Numbered from the stretch's first letter, positions 1-5,630 are shown. The stretch: DNA of 5,631 nucleotides from Streptosporangiaceae bacterium (GCA_030045295.1 JASIGD010000180.1:1-5631); one strand, 5' to 3'. Notes: generated by a model from the letters alone, not told the origin. Program-made: numbers and translations.

Positions 1-1
1 G

Positions 2-142
2 GCGGCCGCCGAGGGCGAGGTGGCCGCGCGGGTCACCCGCCTGCTGCAGCCCGTGCGACCGCTGCCTGCCGCCGCGATCGCCGCCATCTGCCTGGCCGCC
101 GCCCTGCTGGTCGCGGCCCCGGTTACACTGCTGCTGATCTGA
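2..142 (+). CDS. C-terminal end of a membrane protein, probably M56-family (BlaR1-like) metallopeptidase, 5'-truncated
   Basis: The frame beginning at base 2 is open from the window edge to a TGA at 140-142, giving the last 46 residues of a protein. It starts with a charged stretch (EGEVAARVTRLLQPVRPLP) and ends in one hydrophobic segment of about 24 residues rich in Ala, Leu and Val, with the stop immediately after it. A short 'RV.RLL.P.RPLP' linker followed by a final transmembrane helix is typical of the C-terminus of actinobacterial M56 zinc metallopeptidases, which often sit beside a BlaI/MecI-type repressor. The HExxH catalytic region would lie off the left edge, so the family assignment is inference from a short tail. 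Another multi-pass membrane protein is possible. The gene converges on the DUF2516 gene, with 52 bp between stop codons. Confidence 0.55.
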   Translation, partial: AAAEGEVAARVTRLLQPVRPLPAAAIAAICLAAALLVAAPVTLLLI

Positions 143-164
143 ACGGCGCCCTGGGCTTCGTATC

Positions 165-182
165 CGGGGCCGCCCGGCCCCG
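165..182. terminator. GC-rich hairpin between convergent genes
   Basis: CGGGGCC (165-171), loop GCCC (172-175) and GGCCCCG (176-182) form a perfect 7-bp stem with a 4-base loop. It lies between the stop of the left-edge membrane protein gene and the stop of the converging DUF2516 gene, where a bidirectional terminator is expected. There is no T-run on either side, so it is not a classical intrinsic terminator, although U-less hairpins are often proposed as terminators in actinobacteria. A second inverted repeat, GGGTCCG (186-192) and CGGACCC (210-216), overlaps the end of the DUF2516 gene and could add to it. Confidence 0.45.
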
Positions 183-194
183 AGTGGGTCCGGC

Positions 195-539
195 CTACCA
201 GGGGCCGTACGGACCCGAGGAGGCCCGGTCGCCGCTGTTACGGAAATCCTTCACCTTGGGCCGGACGTCGGCCAGGTAAACGGCGGCCGCGACGAACGCC
301 GCGACGGGCAGGATCGACGTCGGTCCCAGGCCGTAGACCGCGCCGGCCAGGCCGACGACGGTGGCCACGCCGAGGATGATCAGCCACAGCCGCTTGGTCT
401 GCTTGCCGGTGGCCACGAAGGCCTGGGCCGGCCGGCGGATGGCGTCAATGAAGGCCCAGGCCTCCACGACGAAGGCCACCAGACCGAGAATCAGGAACAA
501 ATCCCTGAGGGGGGTGTATGCACCGAACACAGGAATCAC
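195..539 (-). CDS. DUF2516 family membrane protein
   Basis: A 114-residue protein with three hydrophobic segments at about residues 11-34, 50-70 and 75-91, predicting a small integral membrane protein. The DAIRRPAQAF stretch after the first segment and YLADVRPKVKDFR after the third match the actinobacterial DUF2516 family, whose biochemical function is unknown. The last 15 residues are polar and rich in Gly, Ser and Pro. The start is GTG at 539, only 5 bp after the TAG of the upstream regulator gene. An AGG partly inside that stop codon is the only ribosome-binding candidate, so translation is probably coupled. The regulator/DUF2516 pairing recurs in actinobacteria; from memory, M. tuberculosis has a similar arrangement around Rv0474-Rv0476. 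Family assignment is good; role unknown. Confidence 0.85.
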   Translation of the reverse strand: MIPVFGAYTPLRDLFLILGLVAFVVEAWAFIDAIRRPAQAFVATGKQTKRLWLIILGVATVVGLAGAVYGLGPTSILPVAAFVAAAVYLADVRPKVKDFRNSGDRASSGPYGPW

Positions 540-544
540 GCTAC

Positions 545-1231
545 CTAATCGGAGGCGGTGTTTGGCCCGGACACATCATCCGCTGCGCTGGAGGTGTCGT
601 CCGGGAGGGATGAGCCATCGGGCTGTGGGTCGTCGTCCGCTGCGTCGGTTGCCTGCGCCCAGGCCGCGCGGGAGGCCCTCGCGCGGCCCGCGCGGGTGGT
701 CCTCGCGTGGCTTGCGCGGGAAGCGGTCGCGTCGTCGGCGGCCGATGCTTCCGCCTCGCCTGCCGCTGGCGCCTGTCCAGGTTGGGTGGCTCGGGTGTCC
801 TGGGTGGCTGGGGCGTCCTGGGTGGCTGGGGCGTCCTGGGTGGCTGGGGCGTCCTGGGTAGCCGGGGCGTCCTGGGTAGCCGGCGTCGCCGCTTCTGCGG
901 CGGCCGCGTTCTCCCTGCGGAACGACTCGTAGATCTCGATCAGCACCTGCTTCTGGCGCTCGGACAGCTCCGGGTCAGCCAGCAGGGCCGACCGGACCCC
1001 GGAGTCAGCCTGCCGGTCATCCAGGATGCCGGCCTGCACGTAGAGTGCTTCGGCGGAAATGCGCAACCCCTTGGCGATCTGCTGCAGGATGTCCGCGCTC
1101 GGCTTGCGCAGGCCCCGCTCGATCTGGCTCAGGTACGGGTTGGACACGCCGGCCGCCTGCGCCAGCTGGCGCATGGAGATCCTGGCCTGTTCGCGCTGCT
1201 CCTTGATGTACTCGCCGATCGTGTTGCGCAT
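545..1231 (-). CDS. XRE-family helix-turn-helix regulator with repeat-bearing C-terminal tail
   Basis: A 228-residue protein. Residues 5-65 form an XRE/Cro-type DNA-binding domain, with the helix-turn-helix around 20-45 (RQLAQAAGVSNPYLSQIERG then LRKPS). This is the signature of a conserved actinobacterial regulator found beside DUF2516. Residues 66-108 (AGIL, then LADPELSERQKQVLIEIYESF) are the conserved post-HTH segment of the same family. From residue 109 on, the protein is low-complexity: Ala/Glu, then ATQDAP hexapeptide repeats (118-147), a basic Arg/Ala/Ser block (171-190) and an acidic Asp/Ser tail (197-228), probably disordered. The frame stays open upstream to 1519, but that part is antisense to the BKACE gene. 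ATG 1231 matches the family N-terminus and sits where the promoter predicts the transcript start. The only Shine-Dalgarno-like bases (GAAGG) lie 1 nt from the ATG, too close to act. Target genes are unknown; autoregulation is plausible. Confidence 0.85.
   Translation of the reverse strand: MRNTIGEYIKEQREQARISMRQLAQAAGVSNPYLSQIERGLRKPSADILQQIAKGLRISAEALYVQAGILDDRQADSGVRSALLADPELSERQKQVLIEIYESFRRENAAAAEAATPATQDAPATQDAPATQDAPATQDAPATQDTRATQPGQAPAAGEAEASAADDATASRASHARTTRAGRARASRAAWAQATDAADDDPQPDGSSLPDDTSSAADDVSGPNTASD
798..883. repeat. 18-bp coding tandem repeat (about 4.8 copies)
   Basis: The plus-strand unit TCCTGGGTGGCTGGGGCG starts at 798, 816 and 834. A variant TCCTGGGTAGCCGGGGCG starts at 852, and a last incomplete copy runs 870-883. 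A degenerate copy precedes the array near 783-797. Read on the minus strand, the array encodes ATQDAP repeats in the tail of the XRE regulator. The two unit types differ only by silent changes (CCA GCC versus CCG GCT for Pro-Ala). The 18-bp period keeps the frame, so copy-number change would lengthen or shorten the protein without breaking it. Confidence 0.95.
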
Positions 1232-1237
1232 GCCTTC

Positions 1238-1266
1238 ATTGTGGCACGGAGTGCTTGCAATTGCAA
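1238..1266 (-). promoter_or_regulatory. Candidate leaderless promoter with overlapping palindromic operator for the XRE regulator gene
   Basis: On the minus strand a -35-like TTGCAA (1266-1261) is followed after 17 bp by a -10-like CACAAT (1243-1238). A start about 7 nt downstream would fall at 1231, the A of the ATG, predicting a leaderless mRNA. This agrees with the absence of a usable Shine-Dalgarno site. The perfect 12-bp palindrome TTGCAATTGCAA (1255-1266) covers the -35 and part of the spacer, a good position for repression, possibly by the XRE protein itself. The AT-rich palindrome stands out against very GC-rich surroundings. The elements are read directly; their function is inferred. 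Confidence 0.5.
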
Positions 1267-1281
1267 ACGGCCAGCAAGCGC

Positions 1282-2127
1282 TCAGGCGTTCCCGCCCCCG
1301 ATGCCCAGGAAGGCGCGCGCGGCAGAAGGCCGCATCGGCGGCCGCTGCGCGAACCTGGCCAGTTCCGCGGCCCGTTCCACCAGTTCGGCGTTGCGCGCGA
1401 CGGGGCGGCCCCGCGCGAACGACAGCGTGTCCTCCATCCCGACCCGCAGGTGCCCGCCGGCCGCGAGCGCCCCGAAGAGCACCGGCAGCGTGGCCCGGCC
1501 GATCCCGGTCGCCGACCACGACGCGCCGGCCGGCAGCGCGGCGACCGCGGCGGCCAGCGTCGGCACATCCCCCGGCATGCCGCCCGGCACGCCCATCACC
1601 AGGTCGCAGTGCACGTGCCCGCCGGCCGGCGGGCCGAATTCACCGAGCAGCCGGTGCAGCGCCGCGACCTGCCCGAGATCGAACAGCTCGAACTCCGGCA
1701 CCACCTGGCGCTCCTGCGTCAGCTGGTACAGGTCCTTGATGAACGGCCAGGGGTTCGCGAAAACCTCATCGCCGAAGTTGACCGTGCCGCAGGTCAGCGA
1801 GCAGGCGTCCGGGCCGGCGTCGAGGACGGCCAGCCTGTCCGCGAAGCTGTCGGTCACGGCGCCTCCGGTGGAAAGCTGGACGATCAGGTCCGTGCCCTCC
1901 CGCAGCGCGGCCACGGTATCGGCTAGCCTGCCGGGGTCCAGCGTCGGCTGCGCCGCCTCATCCCTGATGTGCACGTGGATGACGGCCGCGCCCGCGGCCT
2001 CGCACTCCTTGGCCGTGAGGACGAGTTCGTTCAGGGTCACCGGAAGCGCGGGCGCCGCCGCCTTGTCGGCTTCGGCGCCTGTCGGCGCCACGGTGATGAG
2101 GGTTCCGCCGGAAGTACTGCCCGCCAT
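1282..2127 (-). CDS. BKACE-family (DUF849) beta-keto acid cleavage enzyme
   Basis: A 281-residue protein, the usual length for the BKACE family (type member: Kce, 3-keto-5-aminohexanoate cleavage enzyme). These TIM-barrel zinc enzymes condense a beta-keto acid with acetyl-CoA to give acetoacetate and a new CoA ester. Visible family features are ITVAPTGAE near the N-terminus with E19, the metal-binding pair H51/H53 in HVHIRD, the LSTGG loop with S86, SLTCGTVNFG (110-119), HVHCDLVMGVPGG (171-183), and GMED with E232/D233, matching the third metal ligand and adjacent catalytic Asp of Kce. All key residues appear present, so the enzyme should be active. The frame is open further upstream, but ATG 2127 gives the family N-terminus and lies 10 bp after the upstream stop, suggesting co-transcription and coupling; no strong Shine-Dalgarno site is visible. 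Substrate cannot be told from sequence, because BKACE members act on many beta-keto acids. Confidence 0.9.
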   Translation of the reverse strand: MAGSTSGGTLITVAPTGAEADKAAAPALPVTLNELVLTAKECEAAGAAVIHVHIRDEAAQPTLDPGRLADTVAALREGTDLIVQLSTGGAVTDSFADRLAVLDAGPDACSLTCGTVNFGDEVFANPWPFIKDLYQLTQERQVVPEFELFDLGQVAALHRLLGEFGPPAGGHVHCDLVMGVPGGMPGDVPTLAAAVAALPAGASWSATGIGRATLPVLFGALAAGGHLRVGMEDTLSFARGRPVARNAELVERAAELARFAQRPPMRPSAARAFLGIGGGNA

Positions 2128-2137
2128 GGCAAGCAGG

Positions 2138-2974
2138 TTACCCGCGCGTGGCCTGGCCCGCGGCGAGGGACAGGTAATGCCGGGCGAACGCCAGCGACTC
2201 GGCCAGGTCCGCCTGCCTGTCCGCCCGCGTCGGCGCCCGGCTCGTCTTGACCTCGACCACGACCACGCCCCGGTACCCGGTCGCGGAGAGCAGGGTGAGC
2301 AGTTCGGCGCAGGGCTGGCCGCCGCGGCCCGGCACCAGGTGCTCGTCCGGGATCGGGCCGACGGGCGCTCCGGTGCCGTCGGCCAGGTGCACGTGCGCCA
2401 GGCGGCCGTCAAGCGCGGCGGCCATGGCCAGGGCGTCCGAGCCCGAGGCGGCGGTGTGCGACAGGTCCAGCGTGACGTGCGGGACGTCGAGCACCGTCGG
2501 GTCCCAGTGCGGGGCGTACGGCACCACCAGGCTGCCGCCGACCCGAAGCGGGTACATGTTCTCCACCGCGAAGATGACGTCGGTCTCCTCGGCCAGCGCC
2601 GCCAGGCCCTTCTCGAAGCCGCGGGCGTACTCCGCCTGCCAGCGGAACGGCGGGTGCACCACGACGACCCGGGCGCCGACCCGCTCGGCGAGGTCCTTGG
2701 CGCGCCGCAGCTTCTCCCAGGGCTCGCGGCCCCACACGGTCTGGGTCAGCAGCAGGCTCGGCGCGTGCACGGCCAGGACGGGAACCTGGTGATAGTCGCG
2801 CAGCCTGGTCAGCACGTCCGCATCCTGGCTCACCGGGTCCGTATAGACCATGACCTCGACACCGTCGTAGCCGAGCCGCGCGGCCAGTTCGAACGCATCA
2901 GGCGTACGTTCCGGATAAACCGACGAGGTAGACAGGGCGACGGGCGTACCCGGTGTGCTGGCCGCGCCGCTCAC
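2138..2974 (-). CDS. Sugar phosphate isomerase/epimerase-type TIM-barrel protein
   Basis: A 278-residue protein of the xylose isomerase-like/AP endonuclease 2 TIM-barrel superfamily. From the chosen start, ordered landmarks are [10 protein letters not shown] (beta-1, 12-21), YDGVEVMVY (36-44), LAVHAPS (67-73), VVVVHPPF with H107 (103-110), FAVENMYP with E138 (135-142), VTLDLSHT with D170 and H173 (167-174), LAHVHLADG with H196 and D199 (192-200), and VVVVEVK with E241 (237-243). The Glu, Asp, His, Glu set corresponds to the divalent metal site of the superfamily. An in-frame ATG exists at 3010, but GTG 2974 has GGAAGGAG 7 nt upstream and starts close to beta-1, so I prefer it. The gene is followed after 10 bp by the BKACE gene and divergent from radA. 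Superfamily members isomerise or epimerise varied sugars and related keto compounds; the actual reaction is unknown. Confidence 0.85.
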   Translation of the reverse strand: MSGAASTPGTPVALSTSSVYPERTPDAFELAARLGYDGVEVMVYTDPVSQDADVLTRLRDYHQVPVLAVHAPSLLLTQTVWGREPWEKLRRAKDLAERVGARVVVVHPPFRWQAEYARGFEKGLAALAEETDVIFAVENMYPLRVGGSLVVPYAPHWDPTVLDVPHVTLDLSHTAASGSDALAMAAALDGRLAHVHLADGTGAPVGPIPDEHLVPGRGGQPCAELLTLLSATGYRGVVVVEVKTSRAPTRADRQADLAESLAFARHYLSLAAGQATRG

Positions 2975-3035
2975 TGCTCCGCTCCTTCCGCAGGCGTTCA
3001 CCGATCTCATAGGTTCGGTTTCCAGCTTACTGAGA

Positions 3036-3058
3036 TTGTCGGTAGCCGCCGTTATCGT
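3036..3058 (+). promoter_or_regulatory. RecA-independent DNA-damage (RecA-NDp/PafBC-type) promoter of radA
   Basis: TTGTCGGTA (3036-3044), 8 bp, then TATCGT (3053-3058) fits the mycobacterial RecA-NDp consensus tTGTCRgtg-N8-TAnnnT with exact spacing; only the last base of the first box differs. In mycobacteria this promoter type drives DNA-damage genes independently of LexA/RecA and is activated by PafBC. Transcription starting about 7 nt after the -10 would begin at 3065, the A of the radA ATG, giving a leaderless mRNA. No Shine-Dalgarno site precedes radA, which agrees. The match is seen in sequence; PafBC control is inferred. Confidence 0.65.
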
Positions 3059-3064
3059 GCGGCC

Positions 3065-4501
3065 ATGGGCAAGTCATCGGCGGGGACGGCCGGCTACCGC
3101 TGCACGGAGTGCGGCTGGCAGGCAGCCAAGTGGAGCGGGCGGTGCGGTGAGTGCCAGGCCTGGGGCACGGTCGAGGAAGTCGGGACGCCTCGGCTGGCCA
3201 GAGGGGGCTTGCGCGCGGCCGCTTACCGCGCGCCCGCGCCGGTCAGCACCCCCGCGGTCCCCATCGGCGAGGTAGACGCCACAGACGCCAGCGCGCGCCC
3301 CACCGGGCTCGACGAGCTCGACCAGGTGCTCGGCGGCGGGCTGGTGCCCGGCGCGGTCGTGCTGCTGTCCGGCGAGCCGGGCGTGGGCAAGTCGACGCTG
3401 CTGCTCGAGGCGGGAGCGCTCGTCGCCGAGACCGGCCGGGTGCTCTACGTCACCGGCGAGGAGTCCGCGGCCCAGGTGCGATTGCGCGCGGACCGGATCG
3501 GCGCGGTCAGCGAACGGCTCTTCCTGGCCGCCGAAACCGATCTTGACGCCGTGCTCGGGCACGTCGACCAGGTCGTGCCCGGCCTGCTGATCATCGACTC
3601 GGTCCAGACGATCACCGCCGCCGATGTCGATGGCGTCCCGGGCGGGGTCACCCAGGTCCGTGCCGTCGCCGGCGTCCTGACCGCGATCGCGAAGGAACGG
3701 TCGCTAGCGACCATCCTCGTCGGGCACGTCACCAAGGACGGCTCCGTCGCCGGGCCGCGGGCGCTTGAGCACCTCGTCGACGTGGTGCTGCACTTCGACG
3801 GGGACAGGCACTCCCAGCTGCGCATGGTGCGAGCGGTGAAGAACAGGTACGGTCCGACGGACGAGGTCGGCTGCTTCGACCTCGGCGAGTACGGCCTCAT
3901 CGGCCTGCCCGACCCGAGCGGGCTGTTCCTCTCCCAGCACCGCGAGCCGGTGCCCGGTACCTGCGTCACGGTCACGCTGGAGGGACGCAGGCCGCTGCCC
4001 GCCGAGGTGCAGGCCCTGGTGGGTAGCTCGGTGCTCGACGTTCCCCGGCGGGCCACATCCGGGCTTGACGCCGCGCGGGTAGGCATGGTGCTCGCGGTCC
4101 TGCAGCGCCGGGCCGGGCTCAAGCTCGGCAGGCAGGACGTGTACGCCGCGACCGTGGGCGGGATGCGCCTGACCGAGCCGTCGGTGGACCTGGCCGTCGC
4201 CATCGCACTGGCCAGCTCCACGGCGAACCTGAGCGTGCCGCCCGGCGTGGTGGCGATCGGCGAGGTCGGGCTGGCCGGCGAGGTCCGCCGCGTCGGCGGC
4301 CTCGCGCGCCGGCTGGCCGAAGCCGAGCGGATGGGCTTTCGCCGCGCGATCGTCCCGGCGGCCTCGGAGGGCCTTGACGGTCTTGGCGCCCACGCCGCCG
4401 TTGGCCCGCAGCCCGGCGGCGACCCCGCCCAGCTCATCGAGATGGTCCAGGTCCGGGACATCCGCCAGGCGCTGGCGGCGGTGCTGGGCCATGAGCCCTG
4501 A
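3065..4501 (+). CDS. radA: DNA repair protein RadA
   Basis: A complete 478-residue RadA (also called Sms), a RecA-related DnaB-like hexameric motor that drives branch migration and extends D-loops during recombinational repair. Domains in order: a C4 zinc finger with C13, C16, C27 and C30; a RecA-like ATPase with Walker [10 protein letters not shown] (103-111), Walker B LLIIDS (174-179) and the RadA-specific KNRYG (259-263); then a Lon-protease-like C-terminal domain (about 290-478). All diagnostic motifs are intact. The frame is open far upstream (back to 707), but that stretch is antisense to three minus-strand genes; ATG 3065 starts just before the zinc finger and fits the leaderless promoter. 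The gene is followed 20 bp later by mutY. In many actinobacteria disA follows radA, and it is absent here. The last 40 residues recur with 4 substitutions on the minus strand at the right edge. Confidence 0.97.
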   Translation: MGKSSAGTAGYRCTECGWQAAKWSGRCGECQAWGTVEEVGTPRLARGGLRAAAYRAPAPVSTPAVPIGEVDATDASARPTGLDELDQVLGGGLVPGAVVLLSGEPGVGKSTLLLEAGALVAETGRVLYVTGEESAAQVRLRADRIGAVSERLFLAAETDLDAVLGHVDQVVPGLLIIDSVQTITAADVDGVPGGVTQVRAVAGVLTAIAKERSLATILVGHVTKDGSVAGPRALEHLVDVVLHFDGDRHSQLRMVRAVKNRYGPTDEVGCFDLGEYGLIGLPDPSGLFLSQHREPVPGTCVTVTLEGRRPLPAEVQALVGSSVLDVPRRATSGLDAARVGMVLAVLQRRAGLKLGRQDVYAATVGGMRLTEPSVDLAVAIALASSTANLSVPPGVVAIGEVGLAGEVRRVGGLARRLAEAERMGFRRAIVPAASEGLDGLGAHAAVGPQPGGDPAQLIEMVQVRDIRQALAAVLGHEP

Positions 4502-4989
4502 GGCGCCGCGCGCATGCCAGGATGGTCATCGTCATGACAACGCCCTACGCCGAGCCGGTGCTGGCCTGGTTTACGCACCACGCGCGGGACCTGCCCTGGC
4601 GCACTCCCGGCACGACACCCTGGTCGGTGCTGGTCAGCGAGATCATGCTGCAGCAGACGCCGGTGGCCCGGGTGGTGCCCGCCCACCAGAAATGGCTCGC
4701 CCGGTGGCCCACGCCCGCTGCGCTCGCCTCCGAGCCGCCCGGCGAGGCGATCAAGCAGTGGGGCAGGCTCGGTTACCCGCGGCGCGCGCTCTGGCTGCAC
4801 CAGACCGCCACGATCCTCACCAGCAGGCACGGCGGGGCCGTGCCGGCCGACGTCGACGCTCTGCGCGCGCTGCCGGGGATCGGCAGTTACACCGCCGCCG
4901 CGGTGGCGAGCTTCGCCTTCGGCCAGCGGCACGCCGTGCTGGACACCAACGTACGCCGGGTACTAGCCAGGCTCATCGCCGGCCGTCCG
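4378..4989 (+). repeat. Left arm of a large imperfect inverted repeat (end of radA to mutY N-terminal part)
   Basis: This segment, covering the last 41 codons of radA, the 20-bp gap and the first part of mutY, reappears in reverse complement at 5023-5631. Hand alignment of the mutY part (4534-4989) gives about 44 differences in 456 positions, roughly 90% identity, mostly at third codon positions. The only length difference I found is 3 bp in the radA-mutY gap (20 bp here, 17 bp in the other arm). The arms are separated by 33 bp (4990-5022) that belong to the left mutY copy. Confidence 0.95.
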
Positions 4990-5619
4990 GTGCCCGCGGC
5001 CGCGCCGTCGGCCGCGGAGCGGCGGCTGGCCGGCCACGAGCCTGGCCAGCACGCGGCGGACGTTGGTGTCGAGCACGGCGTGCCGCTGGCCGTAGGCGAA
5101 GCTGGCCACGGCGGCGGCGGTGTAGCTGCCGATCCCCGGCAGCACGAGCAGGGCGTCGACGTCGGCCGGCACGGTCCCGCCGTGCCGTGCGGTCAGGATC
5201 GTGGCCGTCTCGTGCAGCCGCAGCGCGCGCCGCGGGTAACCGAGCGTGCCCCACTGCTTGATCGCCTCACCAGCTGGCTCGGACGCGAGCGCGGCCGGCG
5301 TGGGCCACCGGGCGAGCCATTTCTGGTGTGCGGGCACCACCCGGGCGACCGGCGTCTGCTGCAGCATGATCTCGCTGACCAGCACCGACCAGGGCGTCGT
5401 ACCGGGAGAGCGCCAGGGCAGGTCCCGCGCGTGGCGGGCAAACCAGGTCAGCACCGGATCGGCGTAGGGCGTTGTCATGACGATGACCATCCTGGCACGC
5501 GCGATCCTCAGGGCTCGTGCCCCAGCACCGCGGCCAGCGCCTGGCGGATGTCCCGGACCTGGACCATCTCGATGAGCGGGGAGGGGTCGCCGGCCGGCTG
5601 GGGGCCTCGGGCGGCGTGA
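4534..5619 (+). CDS. mutY: Adenine DNA glycosylase MutY, N-terminal half fused to an antisense run-on
   Basis: MutY removes adenine mispaired with 8-oxoguanine. Numbered from ATG 4534, the authentic part covers about residues 1-166. It includes WFTHHARDLPWR, the SEIMLQQTPVARVVP motif with the expected catalytic Glu (E36), the helix-hairpin-helix LPGIGSYTAAAVASFA, and LDTNVRRVLAR with the expected catalytic Asp (D137). Normal MutY sequence continues to AAPSAAERRLA, ending near 5031. Beyond this the frame only reads the antisense of the inverted second copy until a stop at 5617-5619, so about 195 residues are artefactual. The four [4Fe-4S] cysteines and the C-terminal 8-oxoG recognition domain are missing, so this ORF is not expected to be a working MutY. 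An in-frame ATG at 4522 is possible, but an AGGA (4519-4522) overlaps it and lies 11 nt before 4534. It follows radA by 32 bp from the chosen start (20 bp from 4522), probably as one operon. Confidence 0.85.
   Translation: MTTPYAEPVLAWFTHHARDLPWRTPGTTPWSVLVSEIMLQQTPVARVVPAHQKWLARWPTPAALASEPPGEAIKQWGRLGYPRRALWLHQTATILTSRHGGAVPADVDALRALPGIGSYTAAAVASFAFGQRHAVLDTNVRRVLARLIAGRPVPAAAPSAAERRLAGHEPGQHAADVGVEHGVPLAVGEAGHGGGGVAADPRQHEQGVDVGRHGPAVPCGQDRGRLVQPQRAPRVTERAPLLDRLTSWLGRERGRRGPPGEPFLVCGHHPGDRRLLQHDLADQHRPGRRTGRAPGQVPRVAGKPGQHRIGVGRCHDDDHPGTRDPQGSCPSTAASAWRMSRTWTISMSGEGSPAGWGPRAA
4963..5478 (-). CDS. mutY: Second MutY N-terminal fragment, inverted copy
   Basis: Reading leftward from ATG 5478 (in-frame ATG also at 5490) is a second MutY N-terminus. 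It has the same motifs as the first: DLPWR, SEIMLQQTP with the catalytic Glu, LPGIGSYTAAAVASFAYG and LDTNVRRVLAR with the catalytic Asp. It differs from the plus-strand copy at about 16 of 156 residues, mostly conservative (E/D, T/S, F/Y, I/V). Homology ends after LVAGQP near 5023; the remaining roughly 20 residues (PLRGRRRGRG and on) are antisense of the left arm and not MutY-like. The FeS-cluster and C-terminal domains are missing. Upstream on the same strand lies the end of a second radA, 17 bp before ATG 5490. It is therefore a radA-mutY locus from a second copy or genome, broken at the junction. Confidence 0.85.
   Translation of the reverse strand: MTTPYADPVLTWFARHARDLPWRSPGTTPWSVLVSEIMLQQTPVARVVPAHQKWLARWPTPAALASEPAGEAIKQWGTLGYPRRALRLHETATILTARHGGTVPADVDALLVLPGIGSYTAAAVASFAYGQRHAVLDTNVRRVLARLVAGQPPLRGRRRGRGHRTAGDEPG
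5027..5036. other. Junction palindrome between the two inverted arms
   Basis: TGGCCGGCCA is a perfect 10-bp palindrome at the point where left-copy MutY sequence (ending ...GAGCGGCGGCTGGCC) passes into the reversed right copy (whose own strand reads GTGGCCGGCCAG). CGGCTGGCC, about 9 bp, fits either parent at this point, so the exact breakpoint lies within about 5020-5036. This looks like a join at short microhomology. Confidence 0.6.
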
Positions 5620-5630
5620 GCGCCCAGGCC
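5508..5630 (-). CDS. radA: C-terminal 40 residues of a second RadA, truncated by the window edge
   Basis: On the minus strand the frame runs from the right edge to a TGA at 5508-5510 and encodes 40 residues ending [18 protein letters not shown] then HEP. This matches residues 439-478 of the complete RadA in this window with 4 differences (V/R, G/A, A/S, Q/P). It is the end of the Lon-like domain; ATPase and zinc-finger domains would lie beyond the edge. It precedes the second mutY copy by 17 bp, reproducing the order of the first locus. It was identified by comparison with the full-length copy, as it is too short to recognise alone. Confidence 0.9.
   Translation of the reverse strand, partial: GLGAHAARGPQPAGDPSPLIEMVQVRDIRQALAAVLGHEP

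Noticed and set aside
798..883. Short regular repeats as a possible CRISPR array
   Set aside because: The units are directly adjacent with no spacers and encode an in-frame peptide repeat.
361..932. Plus-strand ORFs opposite the DUF2516 and XRE genes, one with WLGRPG repeats
   Set aside because: They are shadows of the minus-strand genes; the repeats are the 18-bp tandem array read in another frame.
1232..1519. Longer N-terminus for the XRE regulator (start at 1519)
   Set aside because: The extra 96 residues are antisense to the BKACE gene and low in family resemblance; the conserved N-terminus begins at 1231.
2975..3010. ATG at 3010 as the start of the isomerase gene
   Set aside because: GTG 2974 has a strong GGAAGGAG at suitable spacing, and the extra 12 residues do not resemble the family N-terminus.
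3004..3036. ATCTCA (3004-3009) and TGAGAT (3031-3036) as an operator between the divergent genes
   Set aside because: The 6-bp arms are 21 bp apart and match no operator I know; this could easily be chance. No LexA-type GAAC-N4-GTTC box was seen there either.
707..3064. A plus-strand frame with no stop for 3.8 kb, running into radA
   Set aside because: It is antisense to the XRE, BKACE and isomerase genes, with no recognisable protein before the RadA zinc finger. Stop-free antisense frames are common at this GC content.
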